A DNA stretch of 64,000 bases, from contig NC_081840.1 in NCBI RefSeq assembly GCF_963259705.1, positions 116,611,074 to 116,675,073 on the forward strand, in the 5' to 3' direction. Source of the DNA: Myotis daubentonii (Eukaryota > Chordata > Mammalia > Chiroptera > Vespertilionidae). Of the stretch, positions 9,076-22,329 are shown in pieces (position 1 is the stretch's first letter; every line of letters begins with the position of its first letter). Below the pieces are notes generated by a model. The model saw only the letters and a list, made by a program, of their open reading frames with translations, was not told the origin of the DNA and made no database searches. Both the position numbers and the translations under genes were made by a program.

Positions 9076-11674
9076 TAGATATGTACTAGACACTTAAAAT
9101 TTCCAATCATCTTATGTTTTTGTTATATTTTGGTTAAATAGGGTTATTATGAAAATAAACTGTTATTTTGGGGTGCATTTGTTTGTATAAAGAGGATTAT
9201 TTACATATAATATAAGATAAACTTCTCTTTTATTTGTCCTCCCTTATATAGAAGTGTTGATGTTAACAATTTTTAAACAAGAAACTTCCATTCTCCTTAA
9301 TATATTTATACCACAAAAAATTCTTATATATCAGACAAGTACAAGGAAAGGAGAACATATTGTACAATGCTCAAAGCTACACAAAACCATTAATCTGTAA
9401 AAACTTATTTAATGACAGTTTTATTTTAAAAATGAAAATACTGCTATGGAGAGAAAATAAAAAAGAAACCCAAGCACTACAAATCTTATTTTTTTTCCAT
9501 TTCTATAAAATGAAATTAGATTAAAAATGCCTAGCTTCACTTAATTTTTGAAGCCTGTTTTTATTGTACATGATGGAGGATGTTTTGAAGTTGTAACCAT
9601 GTCAAATAGTGAAAGGTTTACTTTGACAGACACAGCAGCTCATGGAACTAGAATAATTTTGGAAGTCAACAAATCCATAGATATTCAGCTAAAATTCAAT
9701 AATATATTGAATAAACCACTTAAAGTTATAGTATTCTTCATTGTCAGAATTTTGGAAATCTCATATATTAATGCTATAAGTCTTTTTATTTTGTCTAATT
9801 ATAGACAAAGTAAACAATATTATATTGTTGTTTTGCTTTGTTATTCATAATAAAATTTTATGGGGATAAAGACTACTATAAAACTCACTTTCCCTGTTCC
9901 ATTTTAAATTATTCTTTAGGTTACTGTGTTCAACATCTGCTTTTTCCCATCACAGCCTTCAAGTTTACTCCAACTTTCTAAAGAATATATTGAAAACAAT
10001 TTCCTTGATTTATTTTAAAGATAAAACATCTGTTTTTATTCTCATTAATATCAGTACTTTTCAATGAATGTGATAAAATCCTGTCCTCACTGAATGCATT
10101 TGACATTTAACATCCAAGTTTATTAATGAAAATGAGGAAAGAAAGTATTCTGTTTTTGTTTTTTATAACACTGACAAATCTTGTCAAACTACAGCTGAGT
10201 TCATTTATAGAAGGAACAAAACCTGTTTGTTTTCATCAGAAACTAAGTTGTCACAGCTGAAATTTCCTGTGCTTAAATTTCTTGGGTATATTTTTTAAAG
10301 TTAATTTTAAAGGCAAAAAATATAATCAACTCTTCTTAAACATAATTTAATTGGAGAGATCAGGAAGCATGGTCTTATCTCAGAAAATAGACTATGACAA
10401 TGGTCTTTCAGAAGAAAAATTAAGCATTTCTATTCAGGGCAATCTTAGAAACAGAACATAGGAGGTAGTGAGGAGGTAGTATAGACTGGAAAATAGTGCG
10501 CAAAACCTCTTCTGTGTCCTGAAACCTGGGGGTTAGTGATGTCTGTCTCCTAAATGTAGTTGTATCAATTCTGCTTTAATGTGGATGTATATGATATAGG
10601 TTTTGTAAAAGAGATTTATGCCTAGAATTCAAGACATATGGAAGAATGAAAGTACAAAGTAGTCTATATTAATATCTCTCTCTTTCTCATTCAGTTTGAA
10701 AATTGGCACTAAAAATTAATGTATGTGTAATGCATGCACACACATGTCTATGTGTATATAGTAAAATGGATTACTAAAGTGAATTTTGACAACTGGTATG
10801 AAGGTCATATATTCCCTTTTATTCAGGATAGTCATAAATACAAGACCATATTTTAATATTCATTTTATGAATGTCACAGAGACTTTCAGAAATTATTATG
10901 GCTTTTATGGAAATCTGGTAAGGATATCTAATTATATTTCTTTTGAATACCATGGAAAATAAACAATAAAACAAGGCATTATTTTTAAATACTTTAATAA
11001 CCATTATTATAAAATAACTATAAACTAGGTAATACTGCCTTATGAAAGTGGTACTTTTCCTTAATTTGATTATTAAAATTTTCATAAGTTATGCAAAAGA
11101 GGACTTATAGACTTTTATTCACTTTTTATATTTTTAGTTGAATTTATTTGGACTTGCAGACACTCTCTAAAATGTTAATGAGTTATTTTTTTTGTAAATT
11201 GGGAACCCATACTGACTAATTCATTTAAAAAGGTCTAATTTACATATTTTTAGGAAAATATAATATGGCACTAATCTTCAACATACCCAATGTATTGCAG
11301 ACAAAAACAAAATCTTATGCTTATTCAAAATGGATGTTAAACACCACTTCCCAGTGCCTCCCCCCCCCCCTAAAATTCCCCTCATATTGTATAAACTGAC
11401 ATTTCTCTAAAATGGTCCACATGCTTCATGTGTTTAGAGAGAGAAACAAATGCTTTAGTAATTACCTATGTTCCATTTTGCAAGTATGTTTACTCAGAGT
11501 TTGTGTAAGGAAGAAGAAAATAGAAGAAATAATATGTTATGTGGGTGACTATTTAAGACTGCACAGAATAAGTAATGTTTGAGTTAGTTCTGTATATGCT
11601 GACAGAATATAGAGGAGAAAATTATATTAAGAATGTCATTTTTCTAAATGCATAAGCAGAGATTACCAAATAAA
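9076..11674. other. AT-rich single-copy-looking DNA
   Basis: No recognisable repeat or gene. Open frames at 9548-9850 and 10819-11085 lack any known domain. A poly-C tract lies at 11361-11370. Confidence 0.5.
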
Positions 11675-12871
11675 GACTAGCTGGAGAGAACCCTTATAAC
11701 CAAAGACATAAGGAGGAGACCACATCAAGACTGGTAGGAAGTACGAAGGCATAAGAGGGCTAGCTGAGCTCCCACAGGTGGAAGTTGAAATTCTGGAGGC
11801 TCCCCAACCCAGAGCACCAGAACTGGGAAAGGTGCTCACATAACATCTGACTGTGAAAAGCAATGCAAGTTCTGTCTGGGGATAGATGGCTATATATGCA
11901 GACATGCCCTTAAGGGACAACACACTGAATTTTATTTGTAGTCACTTACCTTGGGCTCTGACTATGGAAGGTTAGAGTAGATTATAGTTGTATGAGCTCT
12001 GTGGAGAGAGAGCTGAGAGAACAACCTTCAGGATCCATGTTCTGAGTCATTCCCCAATATGGCAGAAATCATCTTTATCAAGCACAGCTTTTCCATCAAA
12101 GCAGATTTTGCCTGGAGGAAAAAAATGCCCCACCCATTGGGAACCCTTCCACTTCACCCTGTGGACTTGAAGCCTGAGGCTCATTAAGTGACTGAGACTA
12201 ACAATCAGCTGGCAGGAAGAGGAGGATCTCAGTGTGCTTTGAGTCTTTGCCTCCAGTGCCTCTGAGCCATGAGCAAGAGAAGCAAACTTTAGTGTCCAGC
12301 TTGCTCTTTTACACATGCATCCAGCCCCAGTGGAGGGAGCCACAAGCTGTGGGTCATTGATAGCTCTAAACAGGGTACTCAGAGCCAGTCACAAACAGTG
12401 TCTGGCATTGGCCTGCACCAGAGCCCTCTGAAGAAACTCTAAACTAGTAAACCCAGTAGCCAGCTTCAGACAACAAAGTAGGCTCCAATAAGCTCCACAA
12501 GAAGTATATCCATAGGGAGATACTGACAGGCTCCAAACCATGCAGAGGGGAATGGTAAGCAAGTGCACAGCAAACTGCATACTGTGTTGGGGGTTGAGCC
12601 TCACTGTCAGCAAGCCTAAGGATTGAGCCCACACATGAATGAACCATTAGCAATCAAGATTTAATTACATCAGGAGGGCCCACACAACAAACACAAAGGG
12701 CATTATTTGAGCACCCAGGTCTTGTGATCAGGGAGACTGCACCATTAGATTCCACAGGTTACCCAGTACATTAAGCCATCATATTAAGACTAGAAGTTGT
12801 AGCAATTATACCTAATACAGAGAAACAAACCCATAAAGGCAGCCAATAGGAGACAAACAAACAAGCTCCAA

Positions 12872-13692
12872 ATGGAAGAACAAGAGAATTCTCCAGAAAA
12901 AGAGCTCAATGAAAAGTATATAAGCAATTTATCAAATATGGAGTTCATAGTAATGGTTATTAGGATGTTCAAAAGCATAAGGAAATATATGGAAACTATG
13001 AAAAATGACCAGTTGTAAATGCAGAATGACAGCAGAAATAAAGAATACATTGGAAGAAATAAACAACAAATTAGAGGAACCTTGGATCAGCAAATTAGAA
13101 GACAGGGTATAAAAGATCACTTAATAAGAGAACAAAACAAAAAAATATAATTAAAAAACAGGAGAGCTTAAGGGAACCATGGGACAACATGATAATTAAT
13201 AATATCCTCATCACAGGAACTCCAGAAGGAGAATAAAGTGAGCAAGGGATAACCTTTTTAAAGAAATAATGGCAGAAAACATCTCTAACCTGATGAAGGA
13301 AAAAGTCACAGGAGTTCAGGAAGCACAGTGAGCCCCAAGCAAGAGGAACCCAAAGAGCCCCACACTCAGGCACATCATAATTAAAATGCCAATAATTAAA
13401 GACAAAGAGATAAACTTAAAGGCAGTGAGAGAAAAACAATTTGTTACCTACAAAGGAGTTTCTATAAAGCTGTCAACTGATTTTTCATCAGAAATTCTGT
13501 AGGCCAGAAGGAATTCATCAGATATTCAAGGTAATGAAAAGCAAGGATTTGAAACCAAGACTACTCCATTCAGCAAGACTATCATTCAAATTATAGGGTA
13601 AAATAAAGAGCTTCCAAGACCACGAAAGGTTAAAGGAGTTTATAAGCACCAAACCAGCACTGCAAGAAATGCTAAAGGAACTGCTGAACTGA
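12872..13692 (+). pseudogene. L1 ORF1 remnant
   Basis: The frame starts ATGGAAGAACAAGAG at 12872. The coiled-coil part runs to about 13110, then an RRM-like part ('aacatctctaacctg...cacatcataattaaaatgcc') and a C-terminal part ending ctgctgaactga at 13692. Frameshifts and stops occur throughout, so it cannot encode a working RNA chaperone. Confidence 0.8.
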
Positions 13693-13738
13693 GAGGAAGA
13701 AATAAGGAGAAAGAGAAACATAGGCATAAAGAATTAAA

Positions 13739-16700
13739 ATGGCAATAAATAAGTACCTATTAATAATGACCTAAAATGTACTAGTAAAAGGATTAAATGC
13801 TCCAATCCAAAGATGTAGGTAGCTGAATGGATATGAAAACATGGCCTAAATATGTGCAGTCTACAAGAGACCCACCGGAGAACAAAAGAATCACATTGGA
13901 TGAGAGTGAAGGGGTAGAAAAAAACATATTTCCATGCAAAGGGAATAGAAAAAAGATCTGGGGTAGCAATACTCATATTTGACAAAATAGATTTTAAAAT
14001 GGAGATCATAACAAGAAACAGTGAGGTCGCTACATAATACCAAAGGGATTGGTATAAAAGGATAGAACCATGGTGAACTTATTTGCACCCAATATAAGAG
14101 CACCTTAATATATATAAAAAACTTCTGGAGGACTAAGAGAGAGACATTGGCAGCAATATAGTTATAGTACGGAACTTTAACACCACACTGACTTCACTGG
14201 ATAGATATTGCAGACAAAAATATCAAAAAGGAAACACTAGATGATACACTAGATCAGATGAAATTAATTGATACTTACAAAATATTACAACCCAAAGCTG
14301 CAGAATTATATTCTTCTCAAAAGCACATGAGATATTCTCAAAGATAGATCACATCTTAGGACAAAAACCAAGTCTCTATTAATTCAAGAAGATTGAAATT
14401 ATATCAAGCATCTTCTCAGATCACAGTGGCATGAAATTAGAAATCAAAAATAAAAACACTAAAAATATTTAAATTCATGGAGGCTAAATAGCATGTTATT
14501 AAACAACGAATGGGTTACCAATGTGATAAAGGAAGAAAGCAAAAATTTCCTGCAAAAAAAAAAAATGAAAATGAACACAAAACAACCCACAAGCTATGGG
14601 ACAGGGCAAAAGCAATCCTGAGAGGGAGCTTCATAACAGGCCTACCTCAAAAAATAAGAAAAAATTTTAATAAACTATCTAACACTACAACTTAAATAAT
14701 TAGAATGAAGACAAGAAAAGCCCAGAGTAAGTAGAAGAAAGGAAATAATAAAGTTCAGAGCAAAATAAATGATATAGAGACTAAAGATACAATACAATGA
14801 AACCAGGAGCTGGTTCTTTAAAAGATAAAAAGTATTGATGAAACTTTAGCCAGACTCATCAAGAAACAAAGAGAGAGGACTCAAAATAAACAAAATCAGA
14901 AACAAAAGAGGTAAAGTAACAGCTGACACTACAGAAATACAAAGGATTGTTAAAAAAAATTCTATGAAAAACTATATGTCAACAAGCTGAAAACCTGGAT
15001 GAAATTGACAAATTCGTGGAAAAATACAATATTCTAGAACTAAATCGGAAAGAATCAGATCACCTGAATAGGTCAATAACAACTGATGAAATTGAATCAG
15101 TAATAATAATAATAAACCTCCTAGCAAATAAAAGTCCTAATTGGGATGACTACACAGGGGTATTTTACTAAATATTCAAGAAAGATTTAACACCTATACT
15201 TCTCAATATATTCCAAATTATCAAAGAGGAAAAATCAATTCGAATCTCTTTTTATGAGGCCAGCCTTATCCTAATTCGCAAACCAGATAAAGACACCACA
15301 AAGAAAGAGAATTACAGGCCAGTATCCCCAATGAAAATAGATGCTAAAATCTTCAACAAAATATTAGCAAATTGGGTCCAGCAATATATTAAAAGATCAT
15401 ACACCATGACTAAGTGGCATTTATTCCATGGATACAAAACTGGTAGTATATTTGCAAATCACTAAATGTGATATATATACAAACTGAAATACAAAATCAT
15501 ATGATCATATCAATAAACTAGAGGCCTGGTGCATGAAACTTTGTGGACTGGTTGGGGGGTGTCCCTCAGCCCAGCCTGTGCCCTCTCACAGTCTGAGAGC
15601 CCTCGGGGGTTCCTCAGGGTGCAGACCTAAGCCACAGTCTGGCCTTCCTCTAAAGGAGGCAACCGATGGGCCAATCAGGGAACAGCACCAGTCTGCGCGT
15701 GGCTGCCCCCCCCCCCCCATAGCCTCCTCTGCTGCTGTTGGTCGCCACCGCCCCCGCCCCCATCACCATCCCCTCCCTCTGCCTGCTGGCACACGCTTTG
15801 GTTGCACCCCTGCTGACCGGTTATTCTGCTGTTCAATCGATTTGCATATTATGCTTTTATTATAGAGGGTGCTGAAAAAGCATTCGACAAAAGCCAACAG
15901 ATATCTTTTATAAAAACTCTCAGCAAAGTGGGAATAGTGATTGCACCTTAATATTATAAAGACCATATATGGAAAACCTATAGCCAACATCATATTTAAT
16001 GGGTAAAAACTAAAATGATTTCCTCTAAGAACAGGGACAAAACAGGTTTGACTGCTGTCACCACTTTTATTGAAAATTGTACTGGAAGTCCAAGCCACAG
16101 TGATCAGACAAGAAAAAAAAAACATAAAAGGCATCTAATTGTATAGGAGGATGTAAAACTATCAATATTCGCAGATGACTTGATATTGTATATTGAAACC
16201 CCTAACGAACCACACACACAAAAAAACCTACCAGAGTTAATAAATCAATCCAGTAACATAGCAGGATATAAAGTGAATAACTAGAAATCTATAGCATTTG
16301 TATAAATCAATAAAGAACTCTCAGAAAGAGAAACTAAAAAAATATATATCATTTACCATTATAACCCCCCCAAAAAAATTAAGAGACATATGAGTAAAAT
16401 TAACCAAGCAGATAAAAGACCTGAACTCAGAAAACTACAGGACATTGAAAAAGGAGAGAAGAAAAAGATATAAACAAGTGAAAGACTATACCGTGTTCAT
16501 GGATTGACAGAATTAATATTATTAAAATTTCCATACTACCCAAAGTAATCTATGAACTCAATGCAATCCCTGTCAAAGTACCAATCACATATTTCATAGA
16601 TCTAGAAAAAATACTCCAAAAATTAATGTGGAACCAGAAAAGGACACCTAATAGCTGCAACAATCTTGAGAAAGAAGAACAATGTTGGAGGGATCACAAT

Positions 16701-17878
16701 ACCAGATTCAAGCTATACTACTATAAGCCACTGTAATCAAAACTGCCTGGTACTGGCACAGGAATATGCATTTAGATCATATGAACAGAACAGAGCACCC
16801 AGAAATCAACCCAAGCCATTATAGTCAATTAATATTTGACAAAGGAGGCAAGAGCATCCAATGGAGTAATGACAGCCTCTTCTATAAATGGTGTCGGACA
16901 GGTACATGCAAAAATTGAAACTAGACAACCGACACAAGAATAAAATCAAAGTTGATAAAAGACTTAAATGTAGGTTATGAAACCATAAAAATCCTAGAAG
17001 AAAACAGGCAGCAAAATATCAGACATATGGTGGAGTAGAATTTTCACTGCTACAATACCTAGGGCAAGAGAAACAAAAGAAAAAAATAAACAAACTACAT
17101 CAAAATATAAAGCTTCTGTACAACAAAAGAAATCAGCATCAAAATGAAAAGGGAACACACTTTATTGGACAACATATTTGCCAATCATACATCTGATAAT
17201 GGGTTAATTTCCAACATATATTAAGTACTGATACAACTCAACAAAAGGAAGACAACCCAATTAAAAAATGGGCAGAGGACCTGAATACACAGTCCTCCAA
17301 GGAGGACATACAAATAGCTAAGAGACAGGTGAAAAAATGCTCAAAGTCACTTATTATCAGAGAGATGCAAATTAAAACAAGAATGAGGTACCACCTCCCA
17401 CCTGCCAGAAGGACTACCATTAATGAATAAACAAACAACAAGTACTGGAAAAGATGTGGAGTAAAAGGAACCCTAGTACACCGCTCTTAGGAAAGCAGAG
17501 TGGTAGAACCACTATGGGAAACAGTGTGAAGTTCCCTCAAAAATTTAAAAATGGAACTGCCATTTGGCCCAGTTATCTCACTTCTAGCAATATAAAGCAA
17601 GAACACCATTCAGAAAGAATATGTGCACCCCCATGTTAATAGCAGCATTATTTATAGTAGGTATGTTCTGGAAACAGCCCAAGTGCCCATCAATAGATGA
17701 ATGGATTAAAAAACTGTTGAACATTTACACAACGGAGTGCTATTCAGTTATATATATAAAAAAAGATCTCTTACCCTTTGAGACAGCATGGAGGGACCTG
17801 GAGAGTATTATGCTAAGTGAAATAAACCATTCAGAGAAACTCAAGTATCACATGATCTCACTTATGTGTGGAATATAA
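13739..17878 (+). pseudogene. L1 ORF2 remnant (endonuclease and reverse transcriptase)
   Basis: ATG at 13739 opens an ORF2 N-terminus (MAINKYL...GLNAPIQR). The endonuclease-like region covers about 13740-14450 and the reverse transcriptase about 14950-16500. The catalytic FADD box (usually [FY]ADD) is encoded at 16168-16179. The C-terminal region ends with SLMCGI and a stop at 17878. Several stops, frameshifts and the Helitron inside RT motif A mean it is dead. Confidence 0.85.
15518..15866 (-). mobile_element. Helitron inserted in L1 ORF2
   Basis: The 3' CTAG at 15518-15521 is preceded by A on the plus strand. The 5' end TCTATAATAAAAGCAT ends at 15866. L1 sequence resumes with 'tgctgaaaaagcattcgac', which encodes the AEKAFD part of RT motif A. 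The Helitron therefore inserted after the L1. A C14 run lies near 15705. Confidence 0.88.
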
Positions 17879-18122
17879 TGAACAAAATAAATTGGTGAAC
17901 AAAAAAGATCCAGAGACATAGAAGCATGGAACACACTAATGAATCTCAGAGGGAAGGCTGGGGTGGGGTGAGATTAACCAAAGAACTTGCATGCGTATAT
18001 GCATAACCCATGGACACAGACAATAGTGTGGTGAAGGTCCGGTGGTCAATGGAGATAAAAAAGGGGACATCTGTAATACTTTCAACAATAAAGATAAATG
18101 AAAAAAATATATATATATATAC

Positions 18123-20619
18123 TCTTAATTGACCTCTCAACTATATCTGAAAAGGGTCAAGAACAAAGGTTTTAAAGAGCCCAATAATTGATGACTAGCA
18201 AGCTTCCATGTGGTGTATTGATATAAAACTTTGATTAAAGTAAAAGGTATAGCACAGCAGAAGAAAGAAAGAACACACCATCATAGAGGATCTGACATTT
18301 CTACGTACAGCCCTAGGGTCATTCCTCAATTATAGAGGAGGTTGTTTGTCTTCAGATTATAAACCAACAACACATACGTCTTGTTTTAGGATTGTCAATC
18401 AAAAGTTTACAGCAGGATTTTTTTTATACCTTACTGATTATTTAGCTCAAGCCGAGCTATTTAGGTTGAACCAGATTAAACCAACAATAAACCATTGATC
18501 TATCCCTAAACAATAGAGAGCATTTGGCACTGGGTACCTGGCAGGTTACAAGCTGAACTTCAACAATAACTAACATATCTCATTCTTATCTTGGCCCAGA
18601 ATCAGGAATTCCTGGAGATAAACACAGAGCTGACCAATTGCAGGTATAAGATAACCTTATCCTATAAACAACTTGTGGTCTCTTCATTTCATTGAAAAGA
18701 AAACAGAAAGGCAGAACCAATATTCAGTTCTCTCAAGTTTATTGTTGAAAGAGCTGGAATTATATTCCATTAATTGACAGATATTTAGCCATGGATCTTC
18801 TAATGGAATATAGGCATATTAGGAAAACATCTAATGGTTTACATTTGACTAGAATTAAACTGCCAATATTCATGGTTCTTTTCACCAGGATGATAAATAT
18901 TTGTAAAGACAGTAAGGGCATTTTTGCTTTTCCCATTATTTCTAAGAACACTGAGATCACATAGTAATCTTAGACAAGGACAAAGAAGAAGAAAGAAGGA
19001 GGAGAGGAGACAAGAAGAGGAAGTGGGGGGGGGAGAGGAAGAAGAAACTAATTTATGGAAATTTGTAAATGCCCAATAAAAGATGTCTTTAGCAATCTCC
19101 CCATCTGCATTCATGTAAAATGGGAAATTGTCTCATAAATTCCAGTAATTATTTACTAATGATAGGAAATGAGTTATCATAAAAACACAAAGATAATTTT
19201 CATTGGGGCTGAAACAAGTGGAATCTCAGTTTACCACGGCATCCACTTGGTGTAGTAGATCTTATGGTCTAAGGGTATACTTAGTAAATTTAGTAAATAG
19301 ACAACACTATGTGTGTGAGGGAAGGAGTGGCATGCACATTCTAAAACTCATTGGCCTAGTTGGATTCTTATTCTTATAAAAGATTTTAAAAATCACAGGC
19401 AAAATAATGGTATTGAGGAAGCTAACTGTGAATGAATAAACTACATAGTAATTATTGAAGCCAAGTAGAGGAAATATCTTTCCATACCCTCTCCTTCCCA
19501 CTTCTTCATCTTTCATTGGTTTATATCAAATAACACCATGTACTTCCAACATAAAGCCATTTGTTCCTCACTTTTAAAAACTGGAGGCCTTATTTGTTCT
19601 GGATCTCAACTTCACAGAAAAAGAAATGCACTTACTCTGGGAAGTTTTCTGGGTCATTGAGAGTCCCTTGTGTTCTTTGAACAAAAACTGAAAAGAAAAT
19701 ACATTTTTACTCTCTGATTGTGAAAAATGTAACTGTTAATATAAAAAGATGCCTTTAACTTTTCCACTTTTGTCAGTTGAATTAAAATATCCTCCTGATT
19801 TTAAGATGGCTACATCATCATCACATGATAGTATTGTAGTAATGGGACCATGTGCATTTTCTTTGAGTGATGGTCTGGCCTGACCTTCTTCTCATCCTGT
19901 GATTTTAAGACAAATTGGAATAACTGGGTAAAGTACCACTCTTAATGCAAAGTACCTCATGATATATCAGAGGTAGCTTTCACATCACTAATTCAGTATA
20001 GACATCTTCCTTAAGTACCTGTCTAGAAGATATAATTTCAAGTATGAAAAGGATTCAGAAACGTGGTGTTCTAAAGTTGATATTGCAATGTTATTTCTCT
20101 TTCTCTGGGATATGCGTCCAATTTACTACTGCCACTGTGTTTTGATTGCTTATCATTTATTTTCTTTCTCAGGTTCTGTTATTAGTTCTCACCACTGAGG
20201 AGGATAAAGAATATCAAATTTACTTACCCTTCATCTGAGTGTTTTAGATCTTAAGGAAAGAACCCCAATTTATTTTAGCTAACTTTCAGGGGAGTAGCTA
20301 TGAGGAACAAAGAATCCCAAGAGCTCTTACATTGACACAGTGTTTGCTATATCCAGGGTTAGATTATCTTGGATCACTGTGGTAATTCACAATATCTATT
20401 CCTGCTGGTTTAAATCTTACTAGATGCTTCTAAGTGTTTGATCCATTCGTGAATTCATCTGTCTGAATTCAGATGCCAAGAAACTACAGAGCATCAGAAG
20501 TGGCAAATGTCAAGAAAAGAGGGTCCAATGAGATTCCTAATAAATATTAATCCTTCCCTCTCTCATATATACCAAGATATCTTAAGGGGTTTGGGGATAT
20601 TATCTGACATTCTTTTTTT
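18123..20619. other. AT-rich DNA, nothing recognised
   Basis: No gene or confident repeat seen. A purine-rich (GA/GGA) low-complexity tract lies at about 18975-19055. Open frames here (18839-19114, 19307-19516) show no domains. Confidence 0.5.
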
Positions 20620-20745
20620 TTTTCATTTATCCACTCAACAAATACTTACTTAGCGCTTACTAAGTGGTAAACAATGTTATACATAGATACTGGATATACA
20701 CTGCCCCCATGGAGCTTATATTTTAGTGGTAGGAGACAGATATTC
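20620..20745 (-). mobile_element. LINE-2 (L2) 3' relic
   Basis: 'actcaacaaatacttacttagcgcttactaagtgg' and 'catggagcttatattttagtgg' resemble the L2 3' region in antisense. It is strongly diverged. A MIR-related relic is possible instead. Confidence 0.5.
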
Positions 20746-20753
20746 AATTAAAA

Positions 20754-20754
<1 letters not shown>

Positions 20755-20832
<78 letters not shown>
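20755..20832. repeat. (TA)n(CA)n compound microsatellite
   Basis: About 46 bases of TA followed by about 32 bases of CA, directly at the 5' side of a Helitron. Confidence 0.95.
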
Positions 20833-20833
<1 letters not shown>

Positions 20834-20836
<3 letters not shown>

Positions 20837-21035
20837 GGCTAATATGCGGTGTCCCCTCAGGAGTTTGACTGGGAGACAGGGAGTTCGATCGCTTGCTATG
20901 ATGTGCGCTGACCAACGGGGTGGCACCAAATGAAGGAAGGCCCTGGCCAGCAGCTGGAAGGCCCCTTTCGGTCCTGATCACCAGCCAGGCCTAGGGACCC
21001 TACCCATGCATGAATTTTGTGCACTGGGCCTCTAG
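20834..21035 (+). mobile_element. Short non-autonomous Helitron
   Basis: The 5' part 'atatggctaatatgcgg' and 'gctatgatgtgcgctgacc' are Helitron motifs. The 3' hairpin (tgcatgaattttgtgca) ends gggcctCTAG at 21035. The extreme 5' end merges into the microsatellite. Confidence 0.82.
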
Positions 21036-21288
21036 TACAGATATAAATGAAAATTATGTTAAGTATCACAGAGGAAAGTATAGAAGAGAAATAGTGAAAA
21101 TTGGGATGGAAAATTTTTAGTTATTGAACAGGAAAGGCATTTTTGAAAAGGTTACAATTAATAAAATATTTGGTCAGTAGAGACCAAGATTTGCGTTTTG
21201 GGGAAGAAAAACATTCACAAAGAGGGAATCAGAGGAAAATTTTGCTTGGCTCAAAGTTTAAATTTTCCTGGTGTTGTTCTGCCTAAGT

Positions 21289-21516
21289 CAGTGACGGCGG
21301 ACCTATGACACACGTGTCAGAGGTGACACGCGAACTCATTTTTTTGGTTGATTTTTCTTTGTTAAATGGCATTTAAATATATAAAATAAATATCAAAAAT
21401 ATGTCTTTGTTTTACTATGGTTGCAAATATCAAAAAATTTCTACATGTGACACGGCACCAGAGTTAAGATTTTTCAAAATGCTGACACCCCGAGCTCAAA
21501 AGGTTCGCCGTTACTG
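21289..21516. mobile_element. Non-autonomous hAT transposon (MITE)
   Basis: Terminal inverted repeats CAGTGACGGCGGACCT and CAGTAACGGCGAACCT match at 14 of 16 positions. A perfect 8-bp target-site duplication, gcctaagt, flanks it (21281-21288 and 21517-21524), the signature of hAT transposases. At 228 bp it has no coding capacity. Confidence 0.9.
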
Positions 21517-21599
21517 GCCTAAGTCATCAGTAGCACAAAAAGCTATAAACATTTGACAAAGCTATTCATAGGGTTTTTGCACTTATCTCCATTTTTTTT

Positions 21600-22125
21600 T
21601 TTACTTTTCTTTTTAAATATTTCTTTTTAGTACATTTATTGGGCTGACATTGGTTGACAAAACTATATTGGTTTTAAGTGTACAATTATATGCATTGTGT
21701 TTACCACCCAAAACCAAATTTTTTTCTTTCACCAGGTATTTGACCCCCTTTACCCTTTACTACCTCCATCCTCAAACCTCTTCCCCTCTGATAACCACCA
21801 TACTGTTGTCTGTGTCAAATAGTTTTTATTTCTTGTCTTGTTTGTTCCTTTGTTGTAATCTATTTTGTATCCCACATATGAGTGAAATCATATAGTACTT
21901 GACTTTTTCTGTCTGACTTGTTTTGCTTAGCATGACATTCTCAAACTCTATGTTGTCACAAATGGTAATAGCTCATCTATGTTCACTGCAGTATTATTTA
22001 CCATGGTCAAGACATGGAAACAACTGAAGTGTCCTTCAAAGGATGATTGGTTAAAGAAAATGTGTTACATATATGCAATGTATTACTACTAAGCCATAAG
22101 AAATGGTGAAGTATAGTCTTCTCCA
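21600..22125 (-). mobile_element. Old L1 3' end with inverted 5' segment (twin priming)
   Basis: 21600-21957 is the antisense of an L1 tail and 3' UTR, with 'tttattgggctgac' next to T-rich sequence. 21965-22125 is sense L1 ORF2 end ('ttcactgcagtattatttacc', 'ctaagccataagaaa'). The sense part stops where the antisense part begins in the L1 sequence. Confidence 0.8.
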
Positions 22126-22329
22126 TTTTTATTCTTTAAAACTATTTGAAGAAAACAATAATATATTTGTAAACTATTATGAAACAATTCAAATCTTCAA
22201 AAAAGTAAATAGACTCTGCTAAACATCCACCCAGGTTTAATCTTATATTTTTGGCAGTTTTCTAAAATTCTGTTAAGGAACTAAAGCATCAGAGAAACAA
22301 GGAAGGCATTAGTGTATCTACATTTATTT

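Larger units (their letters stand above)
11675..18122 (+). mobile_element. Degraded full-length LINE-1 (L1)
   Basis: It has an L1 5' UTR (from about 11675, 'gagaacccttataaccaaagacataagg'), ORF1 (about 12872-13692), ORF2 (about 13739-17878), a 3' UTR ('aacaaaataaattggtgaac', 'cccatggacacagac') and an A-rich tail at about 18090-18122. Both ORFs are broken by many stops and indels. A Helitron interrupts ORF2 at 15518-15866. No target-site duplication was found by eye. Confidence 0.88.

Noticed and set aside
9548..9850. 100-codon open frame
   Set aside because: AT-rich, low-complexity hydrophobic C-terminus, no family recognised.
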